A stretch of DNA of 64,000 bases from Granulosicoccus sp045106475 (GCA_045106475.1 JBGCEO010000025.1:140019-204018); one strand, 5' to 3'. Shown: positions 44,457 through 52,823, counted from the stretch's first letter. The notes: generated by a model from the sequence alone, not told the origin. A program made the numbers and translations.

Positions 44457-45437
44457 ATGCTTTGGTCTCGTCAATTACTCAAATCTACCGCCTTAGCGTT
44501 GATTGCTTGTACAAACCTGATTGCTCAGCCTGCCACAGCATTCCAGGCGTTCATCACTAATGAAAGATCTGGTGATCTAACAACCATCGACCAAAACGGA
44601 AAAACTCTTCACGTCCAACCGATCTGCAAACGCCCACGGGGCATGGTCAAGGGACTGGAACAAAAACAGCTCTTGATTGCTTGCTCGGATGACAACAAAA
44701 TAATAGAGCTAAACACTCAGACTAAAAAAATAGGGCGATCTTTTAATGGTTTGCCAGGGGCCATGTCGCTAGCAATTCACCACCCAAGCAAACGTCTGTT
44801 TCTTACAAACGAAGGACATGCCCAAGCAACGGTAATAGACTTAAATTCGGGCAATACACTTGCCACTCTGCCAACGGGGCTCGAACCTGATGGTATTGCT
44901 GTAACTGAAGACGGTAAACTCATTTTCGTTGCATCTGAGAACGCAGGTTTAGTACACGTTTTTGATGCCAGCTCGTATGAGCAGTTGACTGTTATCGTAA
45001 CCCATTTAAGGCCTCGCCGACTTGCCCTAATCGGAAACAGCTTATGGGTATCATCCGAAATGGGAAGCCGCGTAGAGATCTTTTCAACTGAAACTTTCCA
45101 GAAGACTGACGATGTTGTATTTGCGCCAAAAGGTTTTCGAAGTGAACAGATGACTCCTGTCGATATACTCTTTGATCAAACTGGCACGCTCGCTTTTGTC
45201 GCCTTAGGAGCAGCTAACAACGTTGCCTTCGTGGACGTCAGATCATTGGAAGTTGTAAAGTACATTCTCGTTGGTAGTCGAGCCTGGGGGCTGGGACTGT
45301 CGCCCGACAACAAAACTCTTATCGTCCTCAATGGGCTATCGGATGATTTCACAATTATTGATATCGAATCACAACGTCCCAGGGTCAGCAGGCAAGCCGG
45401 TCTAGTGCCCCACGCAATAGAAGTGTTTGATCAATGA
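44457..45437 (+). CDS. PQQ-dependent catabolism-associated YVTN beta-propeller protein
   Basis: A 326-residue periplasmic protein: signal peptide through IAQPATAFQ, then YVTN-type blades (AFITNERSGDLTTID, VIDLNSGNTLATLPTGLEPDGIAVTEDGKLIFVASE, PSNKT-like turns, and LVGSRAWGLGLSPDNKTLIV). Its ending HAIEVFDQ overlaps the next gene's start by 4 bases. This protein and its partner normally occur in clusters with PQQ-dependent alcohol dehydrogenases and cytochrome c, where they are thought to help deliver or sense cofactor or substrate. No such dehydrogenase is in this window. Confidence 0.82.
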   Translation: MLWSRQLLKSTALALIACTNLIAQPATAFQAFITNERSGDLTTIDQNGKTLHVQPICKRPRGMVKGLEQKQLLIACSDDNKIIELNTQTKKIGRSFNGLPGAMSLAIHHPSKRLFLTNEGHAQATVIDLNSGNTLATLPTGLEPDGIAVTEDGKLIFVASENAGLVHVFDASSYEQLTVIVTHLRPRRLALIGNSLWVSSEMGSRVEIFSTETFQKTDDVVFAPKGFRSEQMTPVDILFDQTGTLAFVALGAANNVAFVDVRSLEVVKYILVGSRAWGLGLSPDNKTLIVLNGLSDDFTIIDIESQRPRVSRQAGLVPHAIEVFDQ

Positions 45438-46633
45438 GATATGTGTTCATCCTTTGTGCGCTGCTGGGTATGAGTTTCACATCATACGGGGCAGATTTTC
45501 ACATAACAATCGTGACCACTTCCGAGTTGGAGCAACCCATTCGTGGTCAGAGTTTTGCAGGCATTCAGACTAGAATCGAAAGACCTGTACATCGGGCAGC
45601 AAGACTTGCGTTGTTTGAATCGAAAACCAGTTTTGAAAACTCCAACGTTCAGCCAATACTCAAAAGTTTGAACCTTGATTCAACCAAAGACTACAAATCT
45701 CAACTCGCCTCCATTCATCCGCACAGCCTGGTTATCGTGGATACACCAGAGACCACTTTCGTCGAGCTGGCGCAAATCTTAAATCAACTAAAGCTGACGA
45801 CTATAAACGTCAGGCATACCAATCCTGACTTAAGAGAAAACTTGTGCCTGGCAACGCTTTATCACACAATCCCGTCAGATCGCATGTATTTTGATGCGTT
45901 GGCCCAATTTCTTATCTATCGGAGTTGGAGAAAGGTACTCGTAGTCCATGGGCCAAGCATTGTCGATCATGCTCGAGTAAAAACGATGATCACGAGCCTG
46001 TCTAAATTCGGGGCTGACATATCTGACATTCGTGAATTCACACTCTCTCGTTACCCGGATGATCGAGACAAGAACAAACCTGAGTTTATAACTGGAGGTA
46101 CATCTTATGATGTGGTTGCAGTTATAGACACTGCTCTGGATTTTGGCCGTTACTTTCAATACAACACGCGTCGTGCACGCCCAGTGGTTGGAGATGTCGG
46201 TCTCGTTCCCCGTGGCTGGCATCGCACACTTGAACGCTATGGAGCACCACAACTAAACGAGAGATATCGCTCATTCGGAGATGAAACCAAGCTAAATCCA
46301 TCAAATGCAATGAGTGATGCGGAGTATGCTACCTGGAGCGCTATCAAGTTGATAACGAACAGCCTGAGCACCACTGGAACGATCAACAAGACAACTAGTA
46401 TCGATGTACTCGATGTACCAATGCTGCTTAAACATCCGGATGCACAGGTTGATCTTTATAAAGGTACCCGTGGATCGATAAGATCCTGGAATCATCAGTT
46501 AAGACAACCTATTTTACTTACCACGACTGATGCTGTAATAGCAGTTGCACCTATGCCTAAGTTTCTTCATCCACTTCACTATGTGGATACACTCGGAATA
46601 GACAAACCTGAATCAGCTTGTCGACTAGATTGA
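45434..46633 (+). CDS. ABC-type substrate-binding-like protein of PQQ alcohol dehydrogenase systems
   Basis: A 399-residue exported protein (signal peptide MRYVFILCALLGMSFTSYGA) resembling the branched-chain-type periplasmic binding proteins found with PQQ alcohol dehydrogenases. Supporting segments are TINVRHTNPDLRENLCLATLYHTIPSD split over a loop, WRKVLVVHGPS, RPVVGDVGLVPRGWH, YATWSAIK and RGSIRSWNHQLRQPILL. No membrane or ATPase partner is encoded nearby, as is usual for this orphan type. Translation is coupled to the propeller by the ATGA overlap. Confidence 0.8.
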   Translation: MRYVFILCALLGMSFTSYGADFHITIVTTSELEQPIRGQSFAGIQTRIERPVHRAARLALFESKTSFENSNVQPILKSLNLDSTKDYKSQLASIHPHSLVIVDTPETTFVELAQILNQLKLTTINVRHTNPDLRENLCLATLYHTIPSDRMYFDALAQFLIYRSWRKVLVVHGPSIVDHARVKTMITSLSKFGADISDIREFTLSRYPDDRDKNKPEFITGGTSYDVVAVIDTALDFGRYFQYNTRRARPVVGDVGLVPRGWHRTLERYGAPQLNERYRSFGDETKLNPSNAMSDAEYATWSAIKLITNSLSTTGTINKTTSIDVLDVPMLLKHPDAQVDLYKGTRGSIRSWNHQLRQPILLTTTDAVIAVAPMPKFLHPLHYVDTLGIDKPESACRLD

Positions 46634-46646
46634 TCTTCGCTCTTCC

Positions 46647-46670
46647 CACCACCATCACCATCACCATCAC
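46647..46670. repeat. Short CACCAT hexamer repeat
   Basis: About four imperfect copies of CACCAT just after the binding-protein stop. Too short to be more than a minor microsatellite, but the window holds a much larger hexamer array at 48421-48606. Confidence 0.6.
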
Positions 46671-46797
46671 CGTATTTTGGCTACTGTTTCACACTAATAA
46701 GCTGTATTTCCACTCAACGCCGTTGAATTCTCATATTTAGAAACACATCTAACTATCCCTTCTCAAGATACTGAAGACGGTGGCCGTATAGAGAAAT

Positions 46798-47541
46798 ATG
46801 GGCAACGAGATTCTGGAACTTAACCGCTTTGAACAGTCGTCGATGTATCTGTATCGACGCTATGGCGCTTTAGGCCTGATTTGCATGGTGACAACCTGTT
46901 CGGTTGTGATGTCATTAGCCTTAGCGCTACCGTTGATTAAACTGATTCCCAGCTCTGCAGATTTTAACGACCCAGCTACATTTATTCCGGTTATCGTTCT
47001 GGTACCTCTAGTAGTGGCACCAATATGCTGTTTGATATTTACCCAACTACTCTACCGCCTGGACCAGGCCTTTGCAAAAGTCACTCAACTCTCAACCACC
47101 GACCCACTAACAGGTTCTGCAAATCGCCGTGGCTTTATGCAGGCGGCCGAGCAGAACATCAGAACACTTCGTGAAGCTGACAAGTGTGTCGTTGGCATGG
47201 TAGACCTGGATGATTTCAAACTGGTAAACGACACACACGGGCATCAGGTAGGAGATGAAGCACTTACCGATATAGCGACAAAGCTGAAAGAACAGATTAA
47301 AGACACGGGTATAGTCGGTCGCTTGGGTGGGGATGAGTTTGCCTTCGTATTACTAGGTAGTTGCGATGCTTTAGATGAATTGAGTCAACGGATACAACGG
47401 CATTGCACTGCCTTTAAAATGGAATCGGGTGTCGATGTATCGTGCAGCATCGGAATGGTTAATGTAGAAGGTTCTGAGAGCTTAGAAAGCGCCTTGCAAC
47501 GAGCCGATCAAGCACTCTACGAAATAAAACACAAACGCTAG
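46798..47541 (+). CDS. Membrane diguanylate cyclase (GGDEF)
   Basis: A 247-residue protein: two membrane helices (about 25-48 and 60-83) with a short periplasmic loop, then a GGDEF domain. Catalytic motif LGGDEF is intact, as are DLDDFKLVNDTHGHQVGDEAL and the ending ADQALYEIKHK. There is no RxxD inhibitory site five residues before the motif, so product inhibition of the usual type is not expected. It should make cyclic di-GMP. The sensory part is only the small periplasmic loop. Confidence 0.92.
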   Translation: MGNEILELNRFEQSSMYLYRRYGALGLICMVTTCSVVMSLALALPLIKLIPSSADFNDPATFIPVIVLVPLVVAPICCLIFTQLLYRLDQAFAKVTQLSTTDPLTGSANRRGFMQAAEQNIRTLREADKCVVGMVDLDDFKLVNDTHGHQVGDEALTDIATKLKEQIKDTGIVGRLGGDEFAFVLLGSCDALDELSQRIQRHCTAFKMESGVDVSCSIGMVNVEGSESLESALQRADQALYEIKHKR

Positions 47542-47601
47542 CGGTCGCCCCGCTCTTAAGCGGTATGCTAAACACGCTCCAAACCATCAACACTCCGCGA
47601 A

Positions 47602-47630
47602 CGATATCAATATTGCACTAATGATATCGC
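47602..47630. terminator. Inverted repeat between convergent genes
   Basis: CGATATC (47602-47608) and GATATCG (47623-47629), extended by GCG/CGC with a small bulge, lie between the diguanylate cyclase and the convergent nuclease gene. A second short hairpin CCGC-TCTTAA-GCGG precedes it. No T-run, so a bidirectional terminator is only plausible. Confidence 0.35.
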
Positions 47631-47682
47631 GGCGCAAGTGCGAAGGCTAACACGTAGTCACGCCAATAAGTGGCTTAGTTGT

Positions 47683-48408
47683 CTATGAGATGAGTGCAAG
47701 CTTATTCAAATTCAGGATCATCGCAGAATGATCTGAAATACCCAGTTCTCTGACACCATGGTCATAAGCGATATTAGCTATTGATTGATCAATATTCGTT
47801 GTGCATAGACAGTGATCGTAACGATACCCGTTTCCACGATTACTCACCCAACTGAACTCTTTTACTGCAAGATTTCTGCTACGCCAAGTATCAACCCAAC
47901 CTTGTTTCATTAACTGTTGAAAAAGATATGTGTTATCAAAAGTCTTGGTTTCTGAATCTTCAAAAGGGATTCCGCAATTCAGATCTCCAATAATTATGGA
48001 ATTCCGATTGTCTGCAATAGGCATATCCAGTAGCGCTTCAAGATAGGGTATCTGTGGCTTTTTATGAGGAAGGTGCGCTGCATGAATATGCAGTTGAAAC
48101 TTGTCTATATCAATGGTGGCAGTCATCGCCAGTGCAGGGTCTAGCACATCGTTCCATTGGGATATTTTTATCGGATAACGTGACGCAATTAGCACACAAT
48201 TTTTTCTAGCTGTCGCCTTGGGGATGTGCCGATGTACTAACCCTATTTGCTCAAGTCCAGAGAGGATGACAGAGGCACTATTTCCATTGCGGTATTCCTG
48301 AAGAATCGCGATGTCTGGCTCACAAACCACTATGGCTTCAGCTATCCGATCAGCACGTTTGCCGCCGCCTTGCAGGATATTCCAGCTTAGAACACGGAGG
48401 CTGCTCAC
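47683..48408 (-). CDS. Endonuclease/exonuclease/phosphatase (EEP) family protein of the repair operon
   Basis: A 241-residue EEP hydrolase with a complete metal/phosphate site: Asn10 in LSWN, Glu38 in LQEY, His112, GDLN with Asp142 and Asn144, and SDHS with Asp226 and His227. No signal peptide, so cytoplasmic. The fold includes AP endonucleases, exonuclease III, TDP2 and lipid phosphatases. Being last gene of an operon with primase-phosphatase and ligase, a DNA end-cleaning role (AP site, 3'-block or 5'-adduct removal) is the best inference. Its GTG start overlaps the ligase stop (GTGA). Confidence 0.82.
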   Translation of the reverse strand: MSSLRVLSWNILQGGGKRADRIAEAIVVCEPDIAILQEYRNGNSASVILSGLEQIGLVHRHIPKATARKNCVLIASRYPIKISQWNDVLDPALAMTATIDIDKFQLHIHAAHLPHKKPQIPYLEALLDMPIADNRNSIIIGDLNCGIPFEDSETKTFDNTYLFQQLMKQGWVDTWRSRNLAVKEFSWVSNRGNGYRYDHCLCTTNIDQSIANIAYDHGVRELGISDHSAMILNLNKLALIS

Positions 48409-50102
48409 GTCTTCGCAATACTCTTGCTCTTGCTCTTGCTCTTGCTCTTGCTCTTGCTCTTGCTCTTGCTCTTGCTCTTGCTCTTGCTCTTGCTCTTGCT
48501 CTTGCTCTTGCTCTTGCTCTTACTCTTACTCTTACTCTTACTCTTACTCTTACTCTTACTCTTACTCTTACTCTTACTCTTACTCTTACTCTTACTCTTA
48601 CTCTTGGATTTTTCTTTGATCAAGGGTTCGCCATCAGCATCGACTTCTTTCCAACCCCGCACAAAATATTTGTCCTGCCACTGTTCGAAGAGCACTTGTA
48701 TCTGAGCAGCAGAGTCACTGACACAGATTTCATGCGCCAAGGGTTCTTTTCGGTTAGGACTGTAATCGGTAAGGTGAAGAACGTAAGCGGGGTAATCACG
48801 CGAAGCAATTTGCTTATTGGTTTGCCACATCAAGAGCTTTCTTACCAGAGTGGCCCCCTTTAAGATTTTAACAGCAACACTGCGCTCTAGTATTTTACTT
48901 TTGGGTAATTCGAGCGCATCGAGTCCGCCATGAGAAGAATCCGGGATCTCAACGATATCCTGTAAACGCTGAATACCGGCATCTGCTTCGCTGAATAGCT
49001 TATCATCGCGCACACGTTCAAATTGAGGTGAACGAACGCTGCATAACGGAAGCCGTCGCACGCCTTGCCAGCGTTGGTTATCGGCATTCCACTCAAGCAC
49101 CATACGATCGATTGGACTTCCGTGCAATGTTCTTGCTATCAGTTCAAGACAGGAGATCTCAACAATCATGCCGGGTTTGATCATCTGATAAGCCACACGA
49201 TCAGAGTTCACCTCAGCAAAGTCGCTGTCAACAACCTGTTTTGACAAACTCTTGAGTAAGCTGGCACGCTGTTCGTCCGAGAAACCACCCCCGACTCTCG
49301 CTAATACTTGGGCATGCGAATCATCTCGCACCACACCCACTAATAAGCTATGCAATAAACCACTACGATCATCCAGACCTTCAGAGAAACCGATCACTGC
49401 CAAATCGAGTGAATGGCGTGGTTTGATCTTGAACACACCAGCACTGTCACTGCGAAGGACTATTCCCTCATCATTACCCTTCACTACCCATTCATTAAAC
49501 AATGACAGGGCTTTCTTTTTGTCACCCACTTGCGTTTCTACCGGGAACACTCGCTCGCCTTTACTTAGCAACGCGTTAATTCTCTCCATGGCATCGCCAT
49601 AGCGCATCGAGAAATCAACGCCATCCAGCTCATAGACATTAAACACAGCGAAGCACAGTGAATCCACATCATCCTGAGATTTAGGGTTACGGGCTCGTGC
49701 CACGACATCGTGTATTCGGGTTCTCTCACCATCAGAACGCTTGACGTGCAGTTCCCCGCCGAGTAGTGCGGTTTTTACACCAGCGGCTTGCAGAAGTAAT
49801 ACAGCTTCGTCGTGCAAAGGGGCTCCGGAACGGATCGTACCGCCAGGATTGAGCGTAATAGCCTCACCATCCTTATAAATGATGCAGGTGAACTCACCGT
49901 CGATTTTTCTGCTGATATGATAACTGGCATCGGGTAGACGGCTTTTAGCTAGTATTTCATCGAAGGCTGTGGTCATTCGCGACAACTGGCGTCTCCTGAG
50001 TCGCACAGCTTGCAGGTAGGCAGGATCGGATAAATGCTCATCTGCTTTTCCGATTGCATAGGTACCAAACTTCTCATTCAATTCTTGTTTTAACAGTGAC
50101 AT
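48405..50102 (-). CDS. ATP-dependent DNA/RNA ligase with C-terminal Lys-Ser repeat tail
   Basis: A 565-residue nucleotidyltransferase. Ligase motif I is KIDGE with adenylated Lys66. Motif III-like GGELHV is around 115-120, then FNVYELDG, motif IV EGIVLRS (212-218) and motif V FKIKPR (224-229). An OB-like region follows to about 350, then an extra domain (385-490) I do not recognise. From about 497 to 560 the chain is a Lys-Ser alternation encoded by hexamer repeats; such a basic tail could bind nucleic acid. Whether it joins DNA or RNA is not readable. Motif spacing differs from LigD; no polymerase or phosphoesterase domain is fused. 28 bases after the preceding gene; its stop overlaps the EEP start. 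Confidence 0.85.
   Translation of the reverse strand: MSLLKQELNEKFGTYAIGKADEHLSDPAYLQAVRLRRRQLSRMTTAFDEILAKSRLPDASYHISRKIDGEFTCIIYKDGEAITLNPGGTIRSGAPLHDEAVLLLQAAGVKTALLGGELHVKRSDGERTRIHDVVARARNPKSQDDVDSLCFAVFNVYELDGVDFSMRYGDAMERINALLSKGERVFPVETQVGDKKKALSLFNEWVVKGNDEGIVLRSDSAGVFKIKPRHSLDLAVIGFSEGLDDRSGLLHSLLVGVVRDDSHAQVLARVGGGFSDEQRASLLKSLSKQVVDSDFAEVNSDRVAYQMIKPGMIVEISCLELIARTLHGSPIDRMVLEWNADNQRWQGVRRLPLCSVRSPQFERVRDDKLFSEADAGIQRLQDIVEIPDSSHGGLDALELPKSKILERSVAVKILKGATLVRKLLMWQTNKQIASRDYPAYVLHLTDYSPNRKEPLAHEICVSDSAAQIQVLFEQWQDKYFVRGWKEVDADGEPLIKEKSKSKSKSKSKSKSKSKSKSKSKSKSKSKSKSKSKSKSKSKSKSKSKSKSKSKSKSKSKSKSKSIAKT
48421..48606. repeat. 31-unit hexanucleotide tandem repeat within ligase gene
   Basis: On the plus strand: 16 uninterrupted CTCTTG units (48421-48516), then 14 CTCTTA units (48517-48600), then one CTCTTG (48601-48606). 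On the coding strand these read AAGAGC or AAGAGT, all Lys-Ser, so any change in unit number keeps the reading frame. The single sharp switch between two synonymous variants shows that each block grew by its own expansion. Confidence 0.97.
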
Positions 50103-50129
50103 ATTAGGCTGCCTTGCGATGCCATCATT

Positions 50130-50846
50130 TTACCCGGATCGTTTAGCGGGTTTCGGCAGTCTCAACTCCATGTTGCTCAAATGCAAGAGCATTACATAAC
50201 TATCGCCTTTGATACGACCCTCAAGGAAACCTCGGTATGGCACACTACCACGCCGAAACACAAGTGGCTGTTTTCCTGATTCACCAGCACCGAGCAGCAT
50301 TAGACTATTTGCATCGCTCAACATCTTAGCCATGCTGAAAAGAAAGTCATAAGTTAAGCCATTGATATGCACCACCTGAAGTTTCGCACTAAATACATAC
50401 TTACGAATAGCTTCTTCGCGGCTCACCATCTTGCCGGTCCATTGCAGCGGTATCTCACTATCTACATTGGGCTCATCACGTTCACGCGTGCGTTTGCTCT
50501 TCAAAGAACCATCAGGGGCACGCACCTCTTCGAGTTGTTTTACCCTGAATACCAGCTGCTGGTCCTGGTCAACCCAGACTTTACTGGTGTTCCATAGAAA
50601 CTGACCGAAACGTTCTATGTCTACTTCAGGGTCATCTTGGATCAAAGCCTGTGCCAGAGCTTCTGGAGTTTCAAATTGCTCACTCAGAGAATCGAGGTCA
50701 TGGTCGACTGTGCATTTAAGTACACGTCGCGTCCATGTCTGATTACCCTGGGGCCCAAGGTAGCGGACCGGTTCATCGATACGGATACTTTCAGCCTTGA
50801 CGATGGCATCGCGGCGCCGCTCATCGGCCAGATTGATATTGGGCAT
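50130..50846 (-). CDS. Conserved-looking protein of unknown function in repair operon
   Basis: A 238-residue soluble protein, rich in charged residues. Possible nucleic-acid or protein contact features: N-terminal Arg cluster (ADERRRDAIVK), segment GNQTWTRRVLKCTV, and a C-terminal hydrophobic strand-rich part (VMLLHLSNMELRLPKPAKR). No catalytic motif recognised. It starts 15 bases after the stop of the 207-residue gene and ends 28 bases before the ligase, so it is translated as part of the same operon. I do not recognise the family; a structural or processivity factor for the ligase is pure inference from position. Confidence 0.75.
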   Translation of the reverse strand: MPNINLADERRRDAIVKAESIRIDEPVRYLGPQGNQTWTRRVLKCTVDHDLDSLSEQFETPEALAQALIQDDPEVDIERFGQFLWNTSKVWVDQDQQLVFRVKQLEEVRAPDGSLKSKRTRERDEPNVDSEIPLQWTGKMVSREEAIRKYVFSAKLQVVHINGLTYDFLFSMAKMLSDANSLMLLGAGESGKQPLVFRRGSVPYRGFLEGRIKGDSYVMLLHLSNMELRLPKPAKRSG

Positions 50847-50860
50847 AAATGGCTCCTGAG

Positions 50861-51484
50861 CTACAACATTCCAAAGTCCAGCGAATCGTCTTCATTGCCA
50901 ATCTCGTCGGCAATGGGTTCACCTGCACACAATGCCGCCTGCTCTAACGACACGTACTCAACCTCATTTGCTTCGGTTATCAACATCCAAATAGTCGATT
51001 GTGCATCAGAAAGAATGAACGCAGAATCATAACCTACACCCCCTCGATAGCTAAACCCAAAGCGATATATTTTGCCTTTCTCCAACGCTACCTGCAAAGA
51101 GTCGGGCAAGCCTTTTTCTACACCGAGCTGGTAAGTCAGGCGTACGCTATGATCGAGCAAGGTCTGCGCATCAACCTCTTCCTGCAAAGGCACAGGCGCA
51201 TCAAAACTGGACTCAACCTCTGTTAGCGGCTCTCCGGAAAGACTCACCGGTTGCAACTCACCTCGATCAATCCAGTTGCCCTCAGTGTTGACGTAACCCA
51301 AGGCGGTGCCACCACGCGGTATTAATGTATTGCCATCACTTGCCAGCGTGGCAACCGTGCAGCGTCTGTCATCAGCATCATTTGTTATTACGCGGACCGA
51401 GCCGTACAACTTGTTTCTGTCTACCTTGATAAGCTTGGCATCAAATGCCGTACCCTCAAAATCAAATGTGAGTGACCTGGCCAT
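50861..51484 (-). CDS. Conserved-looking protein of unknown function in repair operon (207 aa)
   Basis: A 207-residue soluble acidic protein. The first half is strand-rich (SLTFDFEGTAFDAKLIKVDRNKLYGSV broken by loops, then CTVATLASDGNTLIPRGGTA). A short insertion of negatively charged residues follows near 90-110, and the end is strand-rich with an acidic tail (GNEDDSLDFGML). The opening resembles a family of uncharacterised bacterial proteins I have seen without a functional name. No catalytic residues stand out. It lies 64 bases after the primase and 15 bases before the 238-residue gene. Confidence 0.75.
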   Translation of the reverse strand: MARSLTFDFEGTAFDAKLIKVDRNKLYGSVRVITNDADDRRCTVATLASDGNTLIPRGGTALGYVNTEGNWIDRGELQPVSLSGEPLTEVESSFDAPVPLQEEVDAQTLLDHSVRLTYQLGVEKGLPDSLQVALEKGKIYRFGFSYRGGVGYDSAFILSDAQSTIWMLITEANEVEYVSLEQAALCAGEPIADEIGNEDDSLDFGML

Positions 51485-51548
51485 CCAGACTGCTTCCCCG
51501 AGAGTTTAACCACCATAACCTGGCGGCTAGCATAGCGTATAAGCCGAA

Positions 51549-52823
51549 CTAACTATCAGTTAGATCCCGGACGACACTCAACGCCTGATCAAATGCTGCC
51601 AATCCGTGCTCTAGCGGCCGACAAGGCACAGCCCTATCATCAACATACGCTGAGGCGATTGGTTTGGACACCCCCGTACTAATTGAATCCCAGGCGAAGC
51701 CGTGCCTTTCAAGCCATCGGGTCAGACGCTTCTCTAGAGCTGCGGTCGCCGAGGCGCTGCGAGCCTTACCACGCGTTGTTGAAAAACGCGCAGTGTAGAT
51801 GATGATATGCGCGCTTTCTTGAAGTTCCCGCGTGAACTCCACAGCCCCGTCCATTGGTGGACCAATGCTGCTGTTTCCGGAGTGCTGCGCAAGCACACCA
51901 TCCAGATCTACACACACCCGAGCTTTTCTAGTTCGAGAATGTGTTCGCCGGGCTACAGCCGGTACTCGATCACCCGGTTGTGCATCTGTCTGCTGATTAG
52001 TATACGCACTCATCTTACCTTGCTTACTGCTTGTTTGATTTGTTGACAATACTGGGTCACCACTCACAGTTGCTGGAGGTGGCCCCGGTACGCAAGACAG
52101 CAGCGCATCAATAGCCGAATGGCCAGTAAGCCAAGAATCATCTAGCCCATCATCGCCATTCCACACTCTGGCATGGTGATCTTTAGTGTGATGTAATCCC
52201 GGTAGCCTAAACCAAGAGCCCAAGCTGTCTTTCTTTACGCGCTTGGGAAAGGTCTCCGGTTGTTTCTCGAGTTGACGCTCTTCCCAGTCTGCAGTTATTG
52301 ACATCGCGAACGCAAACACGTCTTCAGTGGGCGCAGGCTGCTCCAATAAAACCCATAAGTGATAACCGCCGGCTCCATTAGAGTCGATCAGGAACGGATC
52401 GTAACCGAGACGCTGCAATTTACGATGCCAGGTTACCGCCGCGTTTAGATTGCGCCGTGCAATATCATCCATACTGCTTGCATCATCGCCATGGTTATCA
52501 ATGTCGATACCAAACCATAGGCTTGTGGCGCTCTTCGATTTAGCATGTAAACCGATTAATTGGGGTTTGCGCAAGCGACGGCTGGCGAAATGACGAGTCA
52601 GCTTATCCAGCGTTACGCGATTTTCGTTTTCATCTCGCTGATTGACGGCAGGCAGCGTCATGGCTTTGTAACTGCGATCGCTATTGCGTTGTTCGCTCGG
52701 CGTTAAAACCGCATACTGCCCCCAGACATCTCGACGGTTCACAAGCCTTTGCATAGCCCAGTCAGCAAGCTCGCTGGCACGACCACGCCACTCCTCAGCG
52801 ATGATTTCTTGAACGGTTGCCAT
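51549..52823 (-). CDS. Archaeo-eukaryotic primase (AEP) fused to HAD phosphatase
   Basis: A 424-residue protein with two enzyme modules. Residues 30-245 form an AEP-type primase-polymerase domain: catalytic DxD in FGIDIDNH (Asp107, Asp109), His155 in GGYHLWVLL, and WFRLPGLHHTK (204-214) as the third motif, as in TOTE-conflict-type and PrimPol primases. A hydrophilic linker (250-300) leads to a HAD domain: DLDGVL (Asp306, Asp308), YTAR at 343-346, Lys387 and DD at 395-396, resembling polynucleotide 3'-phosphatases and small HAD nucleotidases. It is first in the operon, so the repair enzymes are expressed with it. The end-cleaning phosphatase plus polymerase suggests filling and conditioning of broken ends. 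Confidence 0.82.
   Translation of the reverse strand: MATVQEIIAEEWRGRASELADWAMQRLVNRRDVWGQYAVLTPSEQRNSDRSYKAMTLPAVNQRDENENRVTLDKLTRHFASRRLRKPQLIGLHAKSKSATSLWFGIDIDNHGDDASSMDDIARRNLNAAVTWHRKLQRLGYDPFLIDSNGAGGYHLWVLLEQPAPTEDVFAFAMSITADWEERQLEKQPETFPKRVKKDSLGSWFRLPGLHHTKDHHARVWNGDDGLDDSWLTGHSAIDALLSCVPGPPPATVSGDPVLSTNQTSSKQGKMSAYTNQQTDAQPGDRVPAVARRTHSRTRKARVCVDLDGVLAQHSGNSSIGPPMDGAVEFTRELQESAHIIIYTARFSTTRGKARSASATAALEKRLTRWLERHGFAWDSISTGVSKPIASAYVDDRAVPCRPLEHGLAAFDQALSVVRDLTDS

Noticed and set aside
44266..44560. Two small plus-strand reading frames upstream of the PQQ pair
   Set aside because: No family resemblance, no ribosome site; one overlaps the signal peptide of the real gene in another frame.
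46647..46670. His-tag-like coding run
   Set aside because: The CACCAT repeat lies after the stop codon and is not in any plausible gene.
48421..48606. CRISPR-like array
   Set aside because: Six-base units with no spacers; a simple in-frame microsatellite.
48424..48705. Long poly-leucine reading frame on the plus strand
   Set aside because: It is the complement of the Lys-Ser hexamer array in the ligase gene; no ribosome site and no other coding signal.
48405..52823. Classical LigD/Ku non-homologous end-joining locus
   Set aside because: No Ku gene, no LigD-type phosphoesterase domain, and ligase and polymerase are separate proteins with different motif contexts.
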